Shown here: positions 35,838-44,261 of the stretch, piece after piece
Numbering within the stretch: position 1 is the first letter of the stretch
Layout of the letters: each line of letters opens with the position of its first letter
Origin: Peptoniphilus harei
GTDB lineage: Bacteria > Bacillota > Clostridia > Tissierellales > Peptoniphilaceae
NCBI RefSeq assembly: GCF_900454685.1
Contig: NZ_UATM01000032.1
Location: 992,001 to 1,056,000 of the forward strand
DNA length: 64,000 nt
Direction of reading: 5' to 3'
Translations under genes and position numbers: made by a program
Notes under the pieces: model-generated
Told to the model about the DNA's origin: nothing
What the model saw: only the letters and a program-made list of their open reading frames with translations
The model's database searches: none

Positions 35838-36935
35838 ATGAAAAAATTAAAAAAACTTTTACTTGTGGGCCTAGCAGCTACAACTTTAGTTGCCTGTGGC
35901 AAGACAACAGAAAATAAGACTCCAGAAGTAAAAGAACCAGAAAAAATAGTTTATTACACACCACTAACTCATGAAGAGAGAGATAACGAGGAACAAAAAA
36001 ATAAAAAAATATTTGCAGTTATGCTTGATAACCACGACGATGCAAGGCCTCAAGCACAAATTTCCAAGGCCGACATAATCTATGAGTACAGGGTTGAGGG
36101 TGAGTTTACAAGATACATGGCCCTCTTCCAAAGCAACTTCCCAGAAAATGTGGGACCAGTTCGCTCTGCAAGACCTTACTTTGTCCAAACTGCCAAGGAA
36201 TACAATGCAATTTATGCCCACTGGGGTGGATCAGAAGCAGGACTTGCTGAAGTAAGAAGTAGGAATGTTGTTGACCTTGATGGGATTGCACTTGAAGGGA
36301 TTGTCTTCCACAGAAACAAGGACGTTGGCAAGCGTGCACCCCACAATGGTTATATTTCCCTTCCAGAACTTGAAAATTACCTAGTGGAAAAGGGAGTTGA
36401 CGTAAATGACAACACTGCATCCCTAAACTTTTACGACAAGGAAGCAAATATCCAAGGTCTTGATGTGGGGGAAATAACACTAAACTTTAACAAAAACTAC
36501 AAGACAAACTTTATCTATGATGAAGCTACAGGAAAATACAAATACATTCGTCAAGGACAACCAGTTATTGACGAGGCAACAGGCCAAGAATTTTCTACAG
36601 ATAACCTTGTAGTCCTCTTCCAAAAGGGAGTAGTTGCTGGACCTAAGGGAACTTTAAAAATGGCAAATATTGGCACAGGCACAGGACTTCTTCTTCAAAA
36701 GGGAAAACTTGCCCCAATAACTTGGGAAAAGGAAAATGAAGATGCAAGGACAATCTTAAAATATCCTGACGAAACTGAAGTAAAATTCTGCCCAGGCAGA
36801 ACTTTCTTCTCCATAGTTGATGAAGAAAAGGATGCAGTCTACCAAGTTCCAGAAACTGAAGGACAAGAAGGTCAAGAAGGGGAAGGAAATAATACAGAAA
36901 ACCAAACCCCAGCGAATCCTGAAAATCAAAAATAA
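35838..36935 (+). CDS. DUF3048 domain lipoprotein (YerB-like)
   Basis: The 365-residue protein has a lipobox LVAC (Cys20). It then shows the DUF3048 pattern: FAVMLDNHDDARPQAQISKADIIYEYRVEGEFTRYMALF, GPVRSARPYF and HWGGSEAG. The DUF3048 C-terminal part includes NLVVLFQKG and PDETEVKFCPGRTFFSIV. A Gln/Glu/Gly/Asn-rich tail ends the protein. The family is common in Firmicutes (YerB) and its function is unknown. GAAAGAGGTAATCTT precedes the start. Confidence 0.92.
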   Translation: MKKLKKLLLVGLAATTLVACGKTTENKTPEVKEPEKIVYYTPLTHEERDNEEQKNKKIFAVMLDNHDDARPQAQISKADIIYEYRVEGEFTRYMALFQSNFPENVGPVRSARPYFVQTAKEYNAIYAHWGGSEAGLAEVRSRNVVDLDGIALEGIVFHRNKDVGKRAPHNGYISLPELENYLVEKGVDVNDNTASLNFYDKEANIQGLDVGEITLNFNKNYKTNFIYDEATGKYKYIRQGQPVIDEATGQEFSTDNLVVLFQKGVVAGPKGTLKMANIGTGTGLLLQKGKLAPITWEKENEDARTILKYPDETEVKFCPGRTFFSIVDEEKDAVYQVPETEGQEGQEGEGNNTENQTPANPENQK

Positions 36936-36981
36936 AATTAAAAAATCTTATTTTGGGTAAGAAAGACATAGAGGTGATTTT

Positions 36982-37482
36982 ATGATTAATATGACAAAAA
37001 TCGACTATGTAATAAATATAACTGGCGCGTCTTACGACATTGTGAGAAAGGCACTTTTAGACAGCGACGGAGACGTTGATGTAGCAATCTCTTATATTAG
37101 AGAAGGCAAGTACGATGTAAACATTGACCCATCAAAGGTTTATGAAAATGAGGAAGAAAAAGAATCTGACCCTAAGGGTGAAAGAAAAACTGGAAGGGAA
37201 TATGTTGATGATGTTATCAACTATCTTGACGAAATTCTTGAAGCCATAAAGGAAATCTGGAGAAAGGGAAATGCCAGCAGACTATTGGTGGAAAATAAGG
37301 GTGAAACTGTCCTATCACTTTCACTTACAACTTCTGCAATTGGTATGCTTCTAGCTTTACCAGCATCCCTACTTGGACTTTCTGCAGCCTATGTTTATGA
37401 CTACTCCTTCAAGATCATCATGGACAATGGAGAAGTTATCGACGTCAAAGAATACCTAAAAGATAAGAGCAAATTTTTATAA
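36982..37482 (+). CDS. DUF4342 protein with N-terminal UBA-like domain
   Basis: The 166-residue protein starts with a UBA-like fold (about residues 4-38: IDYVINITGASYDIVRKALLDS, then DVDVAISYI), similar to the UBA of EF-Ts and NAC. The C-terminal half (~75-165) matches DUF4342, with GNASRLLVE, a hydrophobic hairpin (TTSAIGMLLALPASLLGLSAAYVYDY) and a short tail. The hydrophobic part may insert in the membrane. Function is unknown. GAGGTGATTTT precedes the ATG. Confidence 0.82.
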   Translation: MINMTKIDYVINITGASYDIVRKALLDSDGDVDVAISYIREGKYDVNIDPSKVYENEEEKESDPKGERKTGREYVDDVINYLDEILEAIKEIWRKGNASRLLVENKGETVLSLSLTTSAIGMLLALPASLLGLSAAYVYDYSFKIIMDNGEVIDVKEYLKDKSKFL

Positions 37483-37498
37483 AATTTATTAAAGTTAA

Positions 37499-37519
37499 GA
37501 GCCCCTCGGGGCTTTTTTC
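37499..37519 (+). terminator. Terminator after DUF4342 gene
   Basis: AGCCCC (37500-37505), TC, GGGGCT (37508-37513), T6. Confidence 0.8.
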
Positions 37520-37538
37520 TTTAAGAAATGAGGAAAAA

Positions 37539-38285
37539 ATGATAATTACTAGTAAAAACAACAATACATACAAATTTTTAAAGGGACTTTTAGAGAAAAA
37601 GCACAGGCAAGAGAATAAACTCTTTATGGTGGAGAAGCCTGTGGTTATTGAAGAGGCCGAGGGCTTTGAAATTAAGTATCTTGCCCTAAGTGAGTCTGCC
37701 TACAGTTCAAATAAATTTGAAAATATTATAAAAAACCTGGACCAAGACAAGATTTTTGTCTTTTCCGACAATATTTTCAAAAATCTTTGCGATGCAGTAA
37801 CATCTCCTGGCATCATAGCCTATTATTCCTATCTTCACAGGGACTTTGACAGGACTTCAGGCAAATTTCTCTACCTTGACGACATAAGGGAGCCGGGAAA
37901 CCTTGGGGGAATAATACGATCAGCCGATGCCCTGGGACTTGACGGCCTGATAATCTCTCCTGAATCCTGCGACCTTTACAATCCAAAGACTGTGAGGTCC
38001 TCTATGTCTTCTATCTTTAGGCTGTCAATTTACTTTATGAGTAGGGAAGACTTGGTTGATTTAGACTTCAATATTATTGCAACTTCATTAGAAAATTCTA
38101 CTTCCACAAGAGACTACGACTTCAAGGACAAAGACATAGTTGTAATTGGAAATGAAGCCAAGGGGGTTTCAGACTTTTTAATGTCCCATGCAAAGGGATT
38201 TTTAAATATTCCAATTTCTCCTAAGGTAGATTCTTTAAATGCCAATGTTGCAGCATCAATTATAATTTACGAGATGATGAAATGA
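37539..38285 (+). CDS. TrmH/SpoU family RNA 2'-O-methyltransferase
   Basis: The 248-residue SPOUT enzyme has an N-terminal substrate-binding domain and the knot motifs LDDIREPGNLGGIIRSADALG (motif 1), VIGNEAKGVSDFLM (motif 2) and ISPKVDSLNANVAASIIIYEM (motif 3). It methylates rRNA or tRNA ribose; the target is not deducible. The following gene overlaps by 4 bases (ATGA). Confidence 0.93.
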   Translation: MIITSKNNNTYKFLKGLLEKKHRQENKLFMVEKPVVIEEAEGFEIKYLALSESAYSSNKFENIIKNLDQDKIFVFSDNIFKNLCDAVTSPGIIAYYSYLHRDFDRTSGKFLYLDDIREPGNLGGIIRSADALGLDGLIISPESCDLYNPKTVRSSMSSIFRLSIYFMSREDLVDLDFNIIATSLENSTSTRDYDFKDKDIVVIGNEAKGVSDFLMSHAKGFLNIPISPKVDSLNANVAASIIIYEMMK

Positions 38286-38968
38286 CCTACGTATTAGTGG
38301 CAGAGAACTTTCCAGAAAAAGCTGCAGAGAAATTAAAAGCCTATGGACAAGTGGTGAGGACCAAGGCAAACACAAGAGTATTAAGAGGACTTGATACCCA
38401 CCCAGACATTTTGGTCCATCCACTTCCTAATGGCGATTTTGTTGTTGACAGAGATAATTTTGACTATTATAAAGAGATTTTTAAGGACAAAAAAGTTCTT
38501 CCATCTCATTCATCTTTATCGGCAAAATACCCAGGGGACATTCACTTAAATGCCTTTGTCTTTAAAAATTTTTTCATCCACAACTTAAGGCACACAGACC
38601 AAGTCATCCTAGATTACTATAAAAATCGTGGCTACGACCTGGTAAATATAAAGCAGGGTTATGCAAAATGCTCCTGTCTTGTAACCGAGGACTTTGTCAT
38701 CACAAGCGACGGAGGAATCTACGGGACCCTAAAGGACTTGATTCCCATTTATAAGATAGACCATGGACAAATTAAACTCCAAAACTTCAACTATGGTTTT
38801 ATTGGAGGTGCTACTGGAGTCTTGGGCAAAAAAATATTCTTCACAGGAGACTTTTCTCATCATTCATCCCATGAAGAAATTTTAAAAATTATTAATAAGT
38901 ATGATTATGAAATTGAAATTTTGTCCAAAGACCCAATAGAAGATTACGGTTCTATTTATATTATTTAA
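38282..38968 (+). CDS. DUF6873-like protein, unknown function
   Basis: The 228-residue protein looks like the DUF6873 'GME fold' family, related to amidinotransferase/dimethylargininase folds. The signs are VRTKANTRVLRGLDTHPDILVHPLPNG, an internal INLRHTD/YKNRGYDLVNIKQGYAKCSC stretch, SDGGIYGTL and the end repeating FIGGATGVLGKKIFFTG. A cysteine pair (KCSC) lies where such enzymes hold nucleophiles, but activity is unproven. It overlaps the methyltransferase stop. The name is from recall of similar sequences. Confidence 0.7.
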   Translation: MTYVLVAENFPEKAAEKLKAYGQVVRTKANTRVLRGLDTHPDILVHPLPNGDFVVDRDNFDYYKEIFKDKKVLPSHSSLSAKYPGDIHLNAFVFKNFFIHNLRHTDQVILDYYKNRGYDLVNIKQGYAKCSCLVTEDFVITSDGGIYGTLKDLIPIYKIDHGQIKLQNFNYGFIGGATGVLGKKIFFTGDFSHHSSHEEILKIINKYDYEIEILSKDPIEDYGSIYII

Positions 38969-38992
38969 AACTTTTGTAAAAATGGAAAATAT

Positions 38993-39044
38993 AAAAGATG
39001 GTATGTAGAAGGGTTAATTCCCTTCTTTAATACCATCTTTTATT
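38993..39044. terminator. Large bidirectional terminator
   Basis: Outer stem AAAAGATGGTAT (38993-39004) with ATACCATCTTTT (39030-39041), inner stem GAAGGG (39008-39013) with CCCTTC (39020-39025). It separates converging genes. Confidence 0.85.
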
Positions 39045-39079
39045 TATAATATAATTATTAGGATATTTATAAACATATA

Positions 39080-39583
39080 CTATCTATTTATTTTTTTGTT
39101 AATAATTTTTTCATATAAAAATTTATTGTCATCAAGGTAATCAAACATTAACTTAGAAAGCAAATCTTTAAATACATAATCTTCTTCAAGGTAAGATTCC
39201 TCAGAAATGCCAGAAATGTAAATCATCTCTGTTAGAAGTCTACCACTATTTGAAGACATATATTTAGTCTTTTCTTCAAGTATAAGAAAAAGAAAATCAC
39301 CATACTCAGCCTCTCGTGGATCTACATATTCTATACTTTTTTCATTTTCTATAATTTTAAAGAGACGAAAGGACATGTCCTTTATCTCAACATTTAACTT
39401 AACATTTCCCACGAAATGCTTTGCATTTTCACTAAGCATATTCCTCTTATAGGAAGGTAATTCTGAAAAATCAATTTCAACAAGATCAAATTTATTTTTG
39501 AGATAAGATATAAGGTCTTTTGAATCTCTCTCGCCAATAGGAATTAGGTGTTTGAACATTTTAATTTGAGTTTTGTAGTCCAT
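39080..39583 (-). CDS. Hypothetical cytoplasmic protein, 167 residues
   Basis: The start is set at 39583 (MDYKTQIKMFKHLIPIGERD), because the longer frame from 39604 begins at a TTG that is part of the GAGGAG ribosome site. The protein is charged, without a signal peptide or membrane helix. No known domain is recognised. It is the last of three minus-strand genes of modest size, and its neighbours are small membrane proteins. Confidence 0.68.
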   Translation of the reverse strand: MDYKTQIKMFKHLIPIGERDSKDLISYLKNKFDLVEIDFSELPSYKRNMLSENAKHFVGNVKLNVEIKDMSFRLFKIIENEKSIEYVDPREAEYGDFLFLILEEKTKYMSSNSGRLLTEMIYISGISEESYLEEDYVFKDLLSKLMFDYLDDNKFLYEKIINKKINR

Positions 39584-39626
39584 TTTACTTTTACATCTCC
39601 TCAAAGGATTATTATATAAAATAATT

Positions 39627-39977
39627 TTAACTCCTCTTAGGGAGTTTTTTTTTATTGACCTTTAATAAGTAAAGAGACAAGACCAGGCCAAGTACAAAAA
39701 ATATAATTGAAGTGAAGGAGTAGTCCACGACTTTGAAAAAATAAATAATAAAAAAGTTATTGTAGAGGACTGGTATAAGGAAGACATAGAAAAAATAAAA
39801 ACTTTTATTTTTATAAATTAAGGGCAAAGAAATCAGAAGTGGCAAGACAAAGGAGCTGAGCCCATAAAAATTTATAAATGCAAAGAATCCATAAAAATTA
39901 TCTTCTAAGACAGGTAGAATGGGAACAGATCCCATAACAATAAGAGTAATGATAAAATATTTTAACTTGTCCTTCAT
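39627..39977 (-). CDS. Small membrane protein, 116 residues
   Basis: The start at 39977 (MKDKLKYFIITLIVMG) follows GGAGGGGCTT; a longer frame from 39989 begins inside that site. Four hydrophobic segments fill nearly the whole length, and the C-terminus is basic (KVNKKKLPKRS). No family is recognised. A small inverted repeat (AACTCC/GGAGTT at 39629-39646) overlaps the end of the gene. Confidence 0.65.
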   Translation of the reverse strand: MKDKLKYFIITLIVMGSVPILPVLEDNFYGFFAFINFYGLSSFVLPLLISLPLIYKNKSFYFFYVFLIPVLYNNFFIIYFFKVVDYSFTSIIFFVLGLVLSLYLLKVNKKKLPKRS

Positions 39978-40082
39978 AAGCCCCTCCATAAATAAAATTT
40001 ATTAAATTATATCAAAAATCTTTTTTTAAAATGTAGTTTTACCTTATATTGAAATTTAGATAAATTATCTTTTGTATAATTT

Positions 40083-40337
40083 TTATTCTTTCTTATCAAA
40101 ATGGTCTTTAATCATTAAATCTAGGTAAATAAGTGATAAGGCAATTAGTGGATACCAATAAAAAGCTGAACTTACACTATTTCCTAAATAGTCAAGAAAA
40201 TAAAATATAAAACTAAATTTACTGTCTGAGCTACGATAAAAACCATAAAATTCACTTAAGGCTGTATAAAGTCTAAATAGGATTGGAATAAGAAATAATA
40301 AGGTTAATACAATTCTCTTTTTAGTTTTTATTTTCAT
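40083..40337 (-). CDS. Small membrane protein, 84 residues
   Basis: The start at 40337 (MKIKTKKRIVLTLLFLIPILF) follows TTTGGAGGTAATT. Two hydrophobic segments (about 10-25 and 53-72) flank an aromatic-rich loop, and the tail is charged (DHFDKKE). It resembles in layout, but not obviously in sequence, the 116-residue neighbour. Function is unknown. Confidence 0.62.
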   Translation of the reverse strand: MKIKTKKRIVLTLLFLIPILFRLYTALSEFYGFYRSSDSKFSFIFYFLDYLGNSVSSAFYWYPLIALSLIYLDLMIKDHFDKKE

Positions 40338-40463
40338 AATTACCTCCAAATATTTATTTCTTCTTAAATTATATCAAAAAAATAATAAAAATCTTGTTTT
40401 AAATAAATTCTCCTGGGTAATATATAGGAGCGAGAGAAATGATAATTTCTCTTATAATTATTC

Positions 40464-40492
40464 TTGAAGATATAAAAACTTTGTGTTATTAT
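40464..40492 (+). promoter_or_regulatory. thrS promoter
   Basis: TTGAAG (40464-40469), 17-base spacer, TATTAT (40487-40492) with an extended TGT. A perfect inverted repeat AGAGAAAT/ATTTCTCT (40433-40452) lies just upstream. Confidence 0.75.
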
Positions 40493-40499
40493 AGAAACA

Positions 40500-40702
40500 A
40501 TTTTAAAAGAGACTTTGATAAGAAGAGTAGGATCTATAAAATTCTAAGAGAGGAAATGGCTGGTGAAAGTTTCCAATTTTATATTTTTGAAAACTAACTT
40601 GGAGTCCCATAGCAAACTATGGCGTCAGGACGCGTTAAGTCCCTAGAGTTTAATTAAGGTGGAACCACGGTCATCGTCCTTTGGGATGGTGGCTTTTTTT
40701 AT
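40500..40702 (+). promoter_or_regulatory. T-box leader, specifier ACT (Thr)
   Basis: The T-box sequence AAGGTGGAACCACGG is at 40636-40650. Its TGGA (40640-40643) would pair with a tRNA end UCCA, the usual Thr discriminator. In the stem I specifier loop the codon ACT (40593-40595) is followed by A, as in the Phe and Tyr T-boxes. The terminator GGTCATCGTCC with GGATGGTGGCT ends in T7. Uncharged tRNA-Thr should allow thrS transcription. Confidence 0.9.
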
Positions 40703-40724
40703 TATTAATTTTTAGGAGGATAAA

Positions 40725-42635
40725 ATGATTATAAAGTACCCAGACGGATCACAAAAAGAATATGAAAGCGGAGTAAAGGTATCTGAAATTACTGGAGACA
40801 TATCCCAAGGTCTTTTAAGACAATCTCTTGGAGCAGTAGTTAACGGTGAAATCCTTGGCCTTGACGACAAGGTTTATGAAGATAGCGACTTCAAAGTTGT
40901 AAAATTTGAAGACAAGGAAGGAAAGCAAATTTTCTGGCACACTGCATCCCACATTATGGCTTATGCAATCCAAGAACTTTACCCAGATACAAAATTTGCC
41001 ATTGGACCTTCAACTGAAACAGGCTTCTATTACGACCTTGACCTTGAACACAGATTTGTAGAAGAAGACTTCAAGGCAATTGAAGACAAGATGAAGGAAA
41101 TTGCTAAGAAGGACCTTCCAGTAGAAAGAATTGAAATTTCAAGAGAAGAAGCCCTAGCTTACTTCAAAGAAAAAAATCAAGACTACAAGGTTGAACTAAT
41201 AAATGACCTTCCAGAAGATGAAAAAATCACAATGTATAAGATTGGTGACTTCACTGACCTTTGCAAGGGACCTCACCTTCTTTCAACTAAAAAAATCAAG
41301 GCTATTAAACTTCTTTCAATAGCAGGTGCTTATTGGAGAGGGGACTCTGACAATAAGATGCTACAAAGAATTTATGGTATTGCCTTTGAAAAACAAAAAC
41401 AATTAGACGAATACATTGAAAGACGTGAAGAAGCTGAAAAGAGAGACCACAGAAAACTTGGTAAGGAACTTGACCTTTTTAGCATGCACGAAGAAGGACC
41501 TGGCTTCCCATTCTTCCATCCAAATGGAATGATTTTAAGAAACACTCTACTTGATTGGTGGAGGGGAGTTCTAAATGAAAATGGATACGGAGAAATCTTA
41601 ACTCCAATTATCCTTAATGAAGCCCTATGGCATAGATCAGGCCACTGGGACCATTACAAGGACAATATGTACTTCACAAAGATTGATGACGGCGACTACG
41701 CAGTTAAACCAATGAACTGCCCAGGCTCAATCCTTGTTTACAATTCCAACAACCACTCTTATAGGGACCTTCCTATTAGACTTGCAGAATATGGTGTTGT
41801 TCACAGACACGAACTTTCTGGAGCCCTACACGGCCTATTTAGAGTAAGAACATTTACTCAAGATGATGCTCACGTTTACTGCTTGTTCTCACAAGTTAAA
41901 GACGAAGTATTCAAGATGATTGACCTTGCAGATTACCTATACTCAACATTTGGATTTAAATATTCAATTGAACTTTCTACAAGACCAGATGACTACATGG
42001 GAGACCTTGACGCTTGGAACCTTGCAGAAAAGAACCTAAAAGAAGCCCTAGAAGAAAAAAATCTTCCATACACAATTAACGAAGGCGACGGAGCTTTCTA
42101 TGGTCCTAAGATTGACTTCCACCTAGAAGATGCCATTGGTAGAACTTGGCAATGTGGTACAATCCAACTTGACTTCCAACTTCCAGAAAACTTTGACTTA
42201 ACTTACGTTGATGAAAATGGAGAAAGACAAAGACCAGTTATGCTTCACAGGGCCCTACTTGGATCAGTTGAAAGATTTATGGGTATCCTAATCGAACACT
42301 TTGCTGGTAAATTCCCACTATGGTTATCTCCAGTTCAAGTTGAAGTTATCCCTGTATCTGACAAGTTCAAGGATTATGCACAAAATCTTGCAGATAAACT
42401 TCACGCAGAAGGACTTAGGGTTCACCTAGATGGACGTACTGAAAAAGTTGGTTACAAGATTAGAGAAGCACAAGTTAAGAAGATCAACTACATGCTAGTA
42501 ATTGGTGAAAAAGAAGAAACTTCTGGCAAGCTTTCTGTTAGAAAGAGAAGCGGCGAAGAAGTTCAAGATGTTGATGTAGATGAATTTATAGCATCACTTA
42601 AAGAAGAAATTAAAAACAAGACAATAACTGAATAA
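40725..42635 (+). CDS. thrS: Threonyl-tRNA synthetase
   Basis: The 636-residue enzyme has an N-terminal TGS domain (1-62), the editing/SAD domain with HTASH (about 73-77), and the class II catalytic core: PFFHPNGMILRNTL, MNCPGSILVYN with a zinc-binding Cys, RTFTQDDAHVYC and LHRALLGSVERFMGILIEH. The anticodon-binding domain completes it (QVEVIPVSDKFKDYA). It is controlled by the T-box upstream. Confidence 0.98.
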   Translation: MIIKYPDGSQKEYESGVKVSEITGDISQGLLRQSLGAVVNGEILGLDDKVYEDSDFKVVKFEDKEGKQIFWHTASHIMAYAIQELYPDTKFAIGPSTETGFYYDLDLEHRFVEEDFKAIEDKMKEIAKKDLPVERIEISREEALAYFKEKNQDYKVELINDLPEDEKITMYKIGDFTDLCKGPHLLSTKKIKAIKLLSIAGAYWRGDSDNKMLQRIYGIAFEKQKQLDEYIERREEAEKRDHRKLGKELDLFSMHEEGPGFPFFHPNGMILRNTLLDWWRGVLNENGYGEILTPIILNEALWHRSGHWDHYKDNMYFTKIDDGDYAVKPMNCPGSILVYNSNNHSYRDLPIRLAEYGVVHRHELSGALHGLFRVRTFTQDDAHVYCLFSQVKDEVFKMIDLADYLYSTFGFKYSIELSTRPDDYMGDLDAWNLAEKNLKEALEEKNLPYTINEGDGAFYGPKIDFHLEDAIGRTWQCGTIQLDFQLPENFDLTYVDENGERQRPVMLHRALLGSVERFMGILIEHFAGKFPLWLSPVQVEVIPVSDKFKDYAQNLADKLHAEGLRVHLDGRTEKVGYKIREAQVKKINYMLVIGEKEETSGKLSVRKRSGEEVQDVDVDEFIASLKEEIKNKTITE

Positions 42636-42674
42636 GTTATACTTGAAAAACTTATAAATAAAAGATAAAATCAC

Positions 42675-42701
42675 AGCAGGTCTAAAGGGCCTGCTATTTT
42701 T
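42675..42701 (+). terminator. Terminator after thrS
   Basis: AGCAGG (42675-42680) pairs with CCTGCT (42690-42695), then T5. Confidence 0.75.
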
Positions 42702-42720
42702 GTGGACTTTTAGATTTAAG

Positions 42721-42795
42721 AAAAACCCTCATGCCCGAATATCTCATTACAAAAATTGAAGTTTTCCATTAGGATATTCTTGGCAAGAGGTTTTT
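42721..42795. repeat. Long imperfect inverted repeat downstream of thrS
   Basis: Arms of about 28 bases (42721-42749 and 42768-42795) pair with a few mismatches; shared blocks include AAAAACC, TGCC and GAATATC. T5 follows. It could be a second terminator, a small RNA or a remnant of a small mobile element. Confidence 0.6.
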
Positions 42796-42834
42796 AATTT
42801 GCAATAGTCTAAGCAAATTATTTTTTATGCTAAA

Positions 42835-43065
42835 ATCACAAATAATTACAAAGTCACAAGTTTTTATGGACTGATAAATAATTATAGGGTATTAATTTTT
42901 TATGACTTGACAAAAATTTATAAAGCTTGAGTTTATTGTGATTTGTTAAAAATTTATTAACTAATAAATATGTGTAAGCTCATAAATTTTTATAAAGTAA
43001 GAAGCAATTACAAGCTCATAAATTTTTATAAAATAAAAAAACTAAGGCCATAAATATTTATAAAA
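42835..43065. repeat. AT-rich gap with degenerate TTATGACTT/ATAAATTTTTATAAA repeats
   Basis: Units include TTTTTATGACTT (42897-42906 area) and two copies of AGCTCATAAATTTTTATAAA (about 42987-43006 and 43013-43032). No gene is seen. Related units occur at 11911-12030, 48960-49290 and 56650-56810. Confidence 0.55.
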
Positions 43066-43069
43066 TTTC

Positions 43070-43098
43070 TTTACAAACCCATATTCATGTGATAAAAT
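43070..43098 (+). promoter_or_regulatory. Promoter of rplU operon
   Basis: TTTACA (43070-43075), 17-base spacer, TAAAAT (43093-43098). Confidence 0.75.
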
Positions 43099-43104
43099 AC
43101 ATTG

Positions 43105-43172
43105 ATGTAACCGCACAGAATAGGTTTTAAAACTTCGGTGCCTAGGATGGCGAGTCTTGTAATGAGGAGGTG
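43105..43172 (+). promoter_or_regulatory. L21 leader
   Basis: The leader contains AACCGCACAGAATAGG, TTCGGTGCCTAGGATGGCGAG and TTGTAATGAGGAGGTG. These match, from memory, the Rfam L21 leader found before rplU-prp-rpmA in Firmicutes. It likely binds L21 for feedback control. Confidence 0.8.
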
Positions 43173-43178
43173 CTACAA

Positions 43179-43484
43179 ATGTACGCAATTATTGAAACAG
43201 GCGGAAAGCAATATACTGTTGAAGCTGGTAACAAAATTAGAGTTGAAAAACTAGATGCAAAAGAAGGCGACGTTGTAACTTTTGACAAGGTTGTTTTTGT
43301 ATCAGGTGACGAACCAAAAGTTGGTACTCCATATGTAGAGGGTGCTAAGGTTGAAGCTAAGGTACTAGCTCAAGATAAAGCTAAAAAAGTTGTTGTATAT
43401 AAATACAAAGCTAAGAAAAATGAAAGAAAGAAAAAGGGTCACCGTCAACCATACACTTTAGTTGAAATCACAGGTATTAACTAA
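43179..43484 (+). CDS. rplU: Ribosomal protein bL21
   Basis: The start at 43179 ([12 protein letters not shown]) follows GAGGAGGTGCTACAA. At 101 residues it has the L21 length, with VTFDKVVF and [24 protein letters not shown]. It overlaps the next gene by one base. Confidence 0.97.
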   Translation: MYAIIETGGKQYTVEAGNKIRVEKLDAKEGDVVTFDKVVFVSGDEPKVGTPYVEGAKVEAKVLAQDKAKKVVVYKYKAKKNERKKKGHRQPYTLVEITGIN

Positions 43485-43822
43485 TGACTAGGATTGACCT
43501 TTACAAAAAGGGCGATTATTACTATGGATTTAAGTCTTGTGGCCACGCAGAAGGAGATTTTGACACACTTGTCTGCTCCAGCATATCCACTCTCACTCAA
43601 ACCCTATACTTTACCTTGATTGAAAAGTTGGGGATAAGCGAAAGTGACATAAGTGACACACAGGGCGACGGACTGTTAAAAATAGAAATTTTAAAAAGTG
43701 AAATTTTTAAAAGAAATGATATTCAAACTTGTTTTGAATTTATGATTAAGGGGATAGAACTCATTGACGAGGCCTATCCAGGATATTTGACACTAAAGAA
43801 GGTGGAGGTGCAAAATGATTAA
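43484..43822 (+). CDS. prp: Ribosomal-processing cysteine protease Prp
   Basis: The 112-residue protein has the Prp pattern: [24 protein letters not shown], with catalytic His (GHA) and Cys (VCSS). Prp removes the N-terminal extension of L27 in Firmicutes, and the adjacent rpmA indeed encodes such an extension. Its end overlaps rpmA by 8 bases, in the conserved rplU-prp-rpmA order. Confidence 0.95.
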   Translation: MTRIDLYKKGDYYYGFKSCGHAEGDFDTLVCSSISTLTQTLYFTLIEKLGISESDISDTQGDGLLKIEILKSEIFKRNDIQTCFEFMIKGIELIDEAYPGYLTLKKVEVQND

Positions 43823-44114
43823 ATTTGATTTATTGCTTTTTTCTTCTAAAAAAGGAGCAGGTTCTTCTAAGAACGGTCGTGACTCAAACTCAAAGAGACT
43901 TGGAGTTAAGAGAGGCGACGGACAATTTGTTCTAGCAGGTAACATCATCGTTAGACAAAGAGGAACAAAAATCCATCCAGGTGAAAATGTAATGAAAGGG
44001 TCAGATGACACTTTATTTGCAACAGCTGATGGAATTTTAAGATTCACAACTAAGGGCAAAGGCGGAAAGAAATTCGCTAATGTTTACCAAGAAGAAAAAG
44101 TTGAATTAGCATAA
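43815..44114 (+). CDS. rpmA: Ribosomal protein bL27 with cleavable N-terminal extension
   Basis: The 99-residue protein starts [21 protein letters not shown]. Mature L27 normally begins near the SKKGAG stretch, so the first nine or so residues (ending LLLF) form the extension removed by Prp. The rest ([34 protein letters not shown]) is standard L27. GGTGGAGGTGCAAA precedes the ATG. Confidence 0.97.
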   Translation: MIKFDLLLFSSKKGAGSSKNGRDSNSKRLGVKRGDGQFVLAGNIIVRQRGTKIHPGENVMKGSDDTLFATADGILRFTTKGKGGKKFANVYQEEKVELA

Positions 44115-44118
44115 AGAT

Positions 44119-44150
44119 AAAGCAAGGGAAACCTTGCTTTTATTTTTTTA
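44119..44150 (+). terminator. Terminator after rpmA
   Basis: AAAGCAAGG (44119-44127), GAAA loop, CCTTGCTTT (44132-44140), then a T-rich run. Confidence 0.85.
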
Positions 44151-44186
44151 AGAGTAAAGTCTAATTTTCACAAAGATTTTACATAT

Positions 44187-44240
44187 TTGACATAAGGTTC
44201 AAGTTTTCACTACAATTCTGTGCTAATTCTGTGATATAAT
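44187..44240 (+). promoter_or_regulatory. obg promoters (two candidates)
   Basis: TTGACA (44187-44192), 18-base spacer, TACAAT (44211-44216). A second, extended -10 TGATATAAT is at 44232-44240, 22 bases before the ATG. Confidence 0.65.
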
Positions 44241-44261
44241 TTTAGAAAATGCGAGGTAAAA

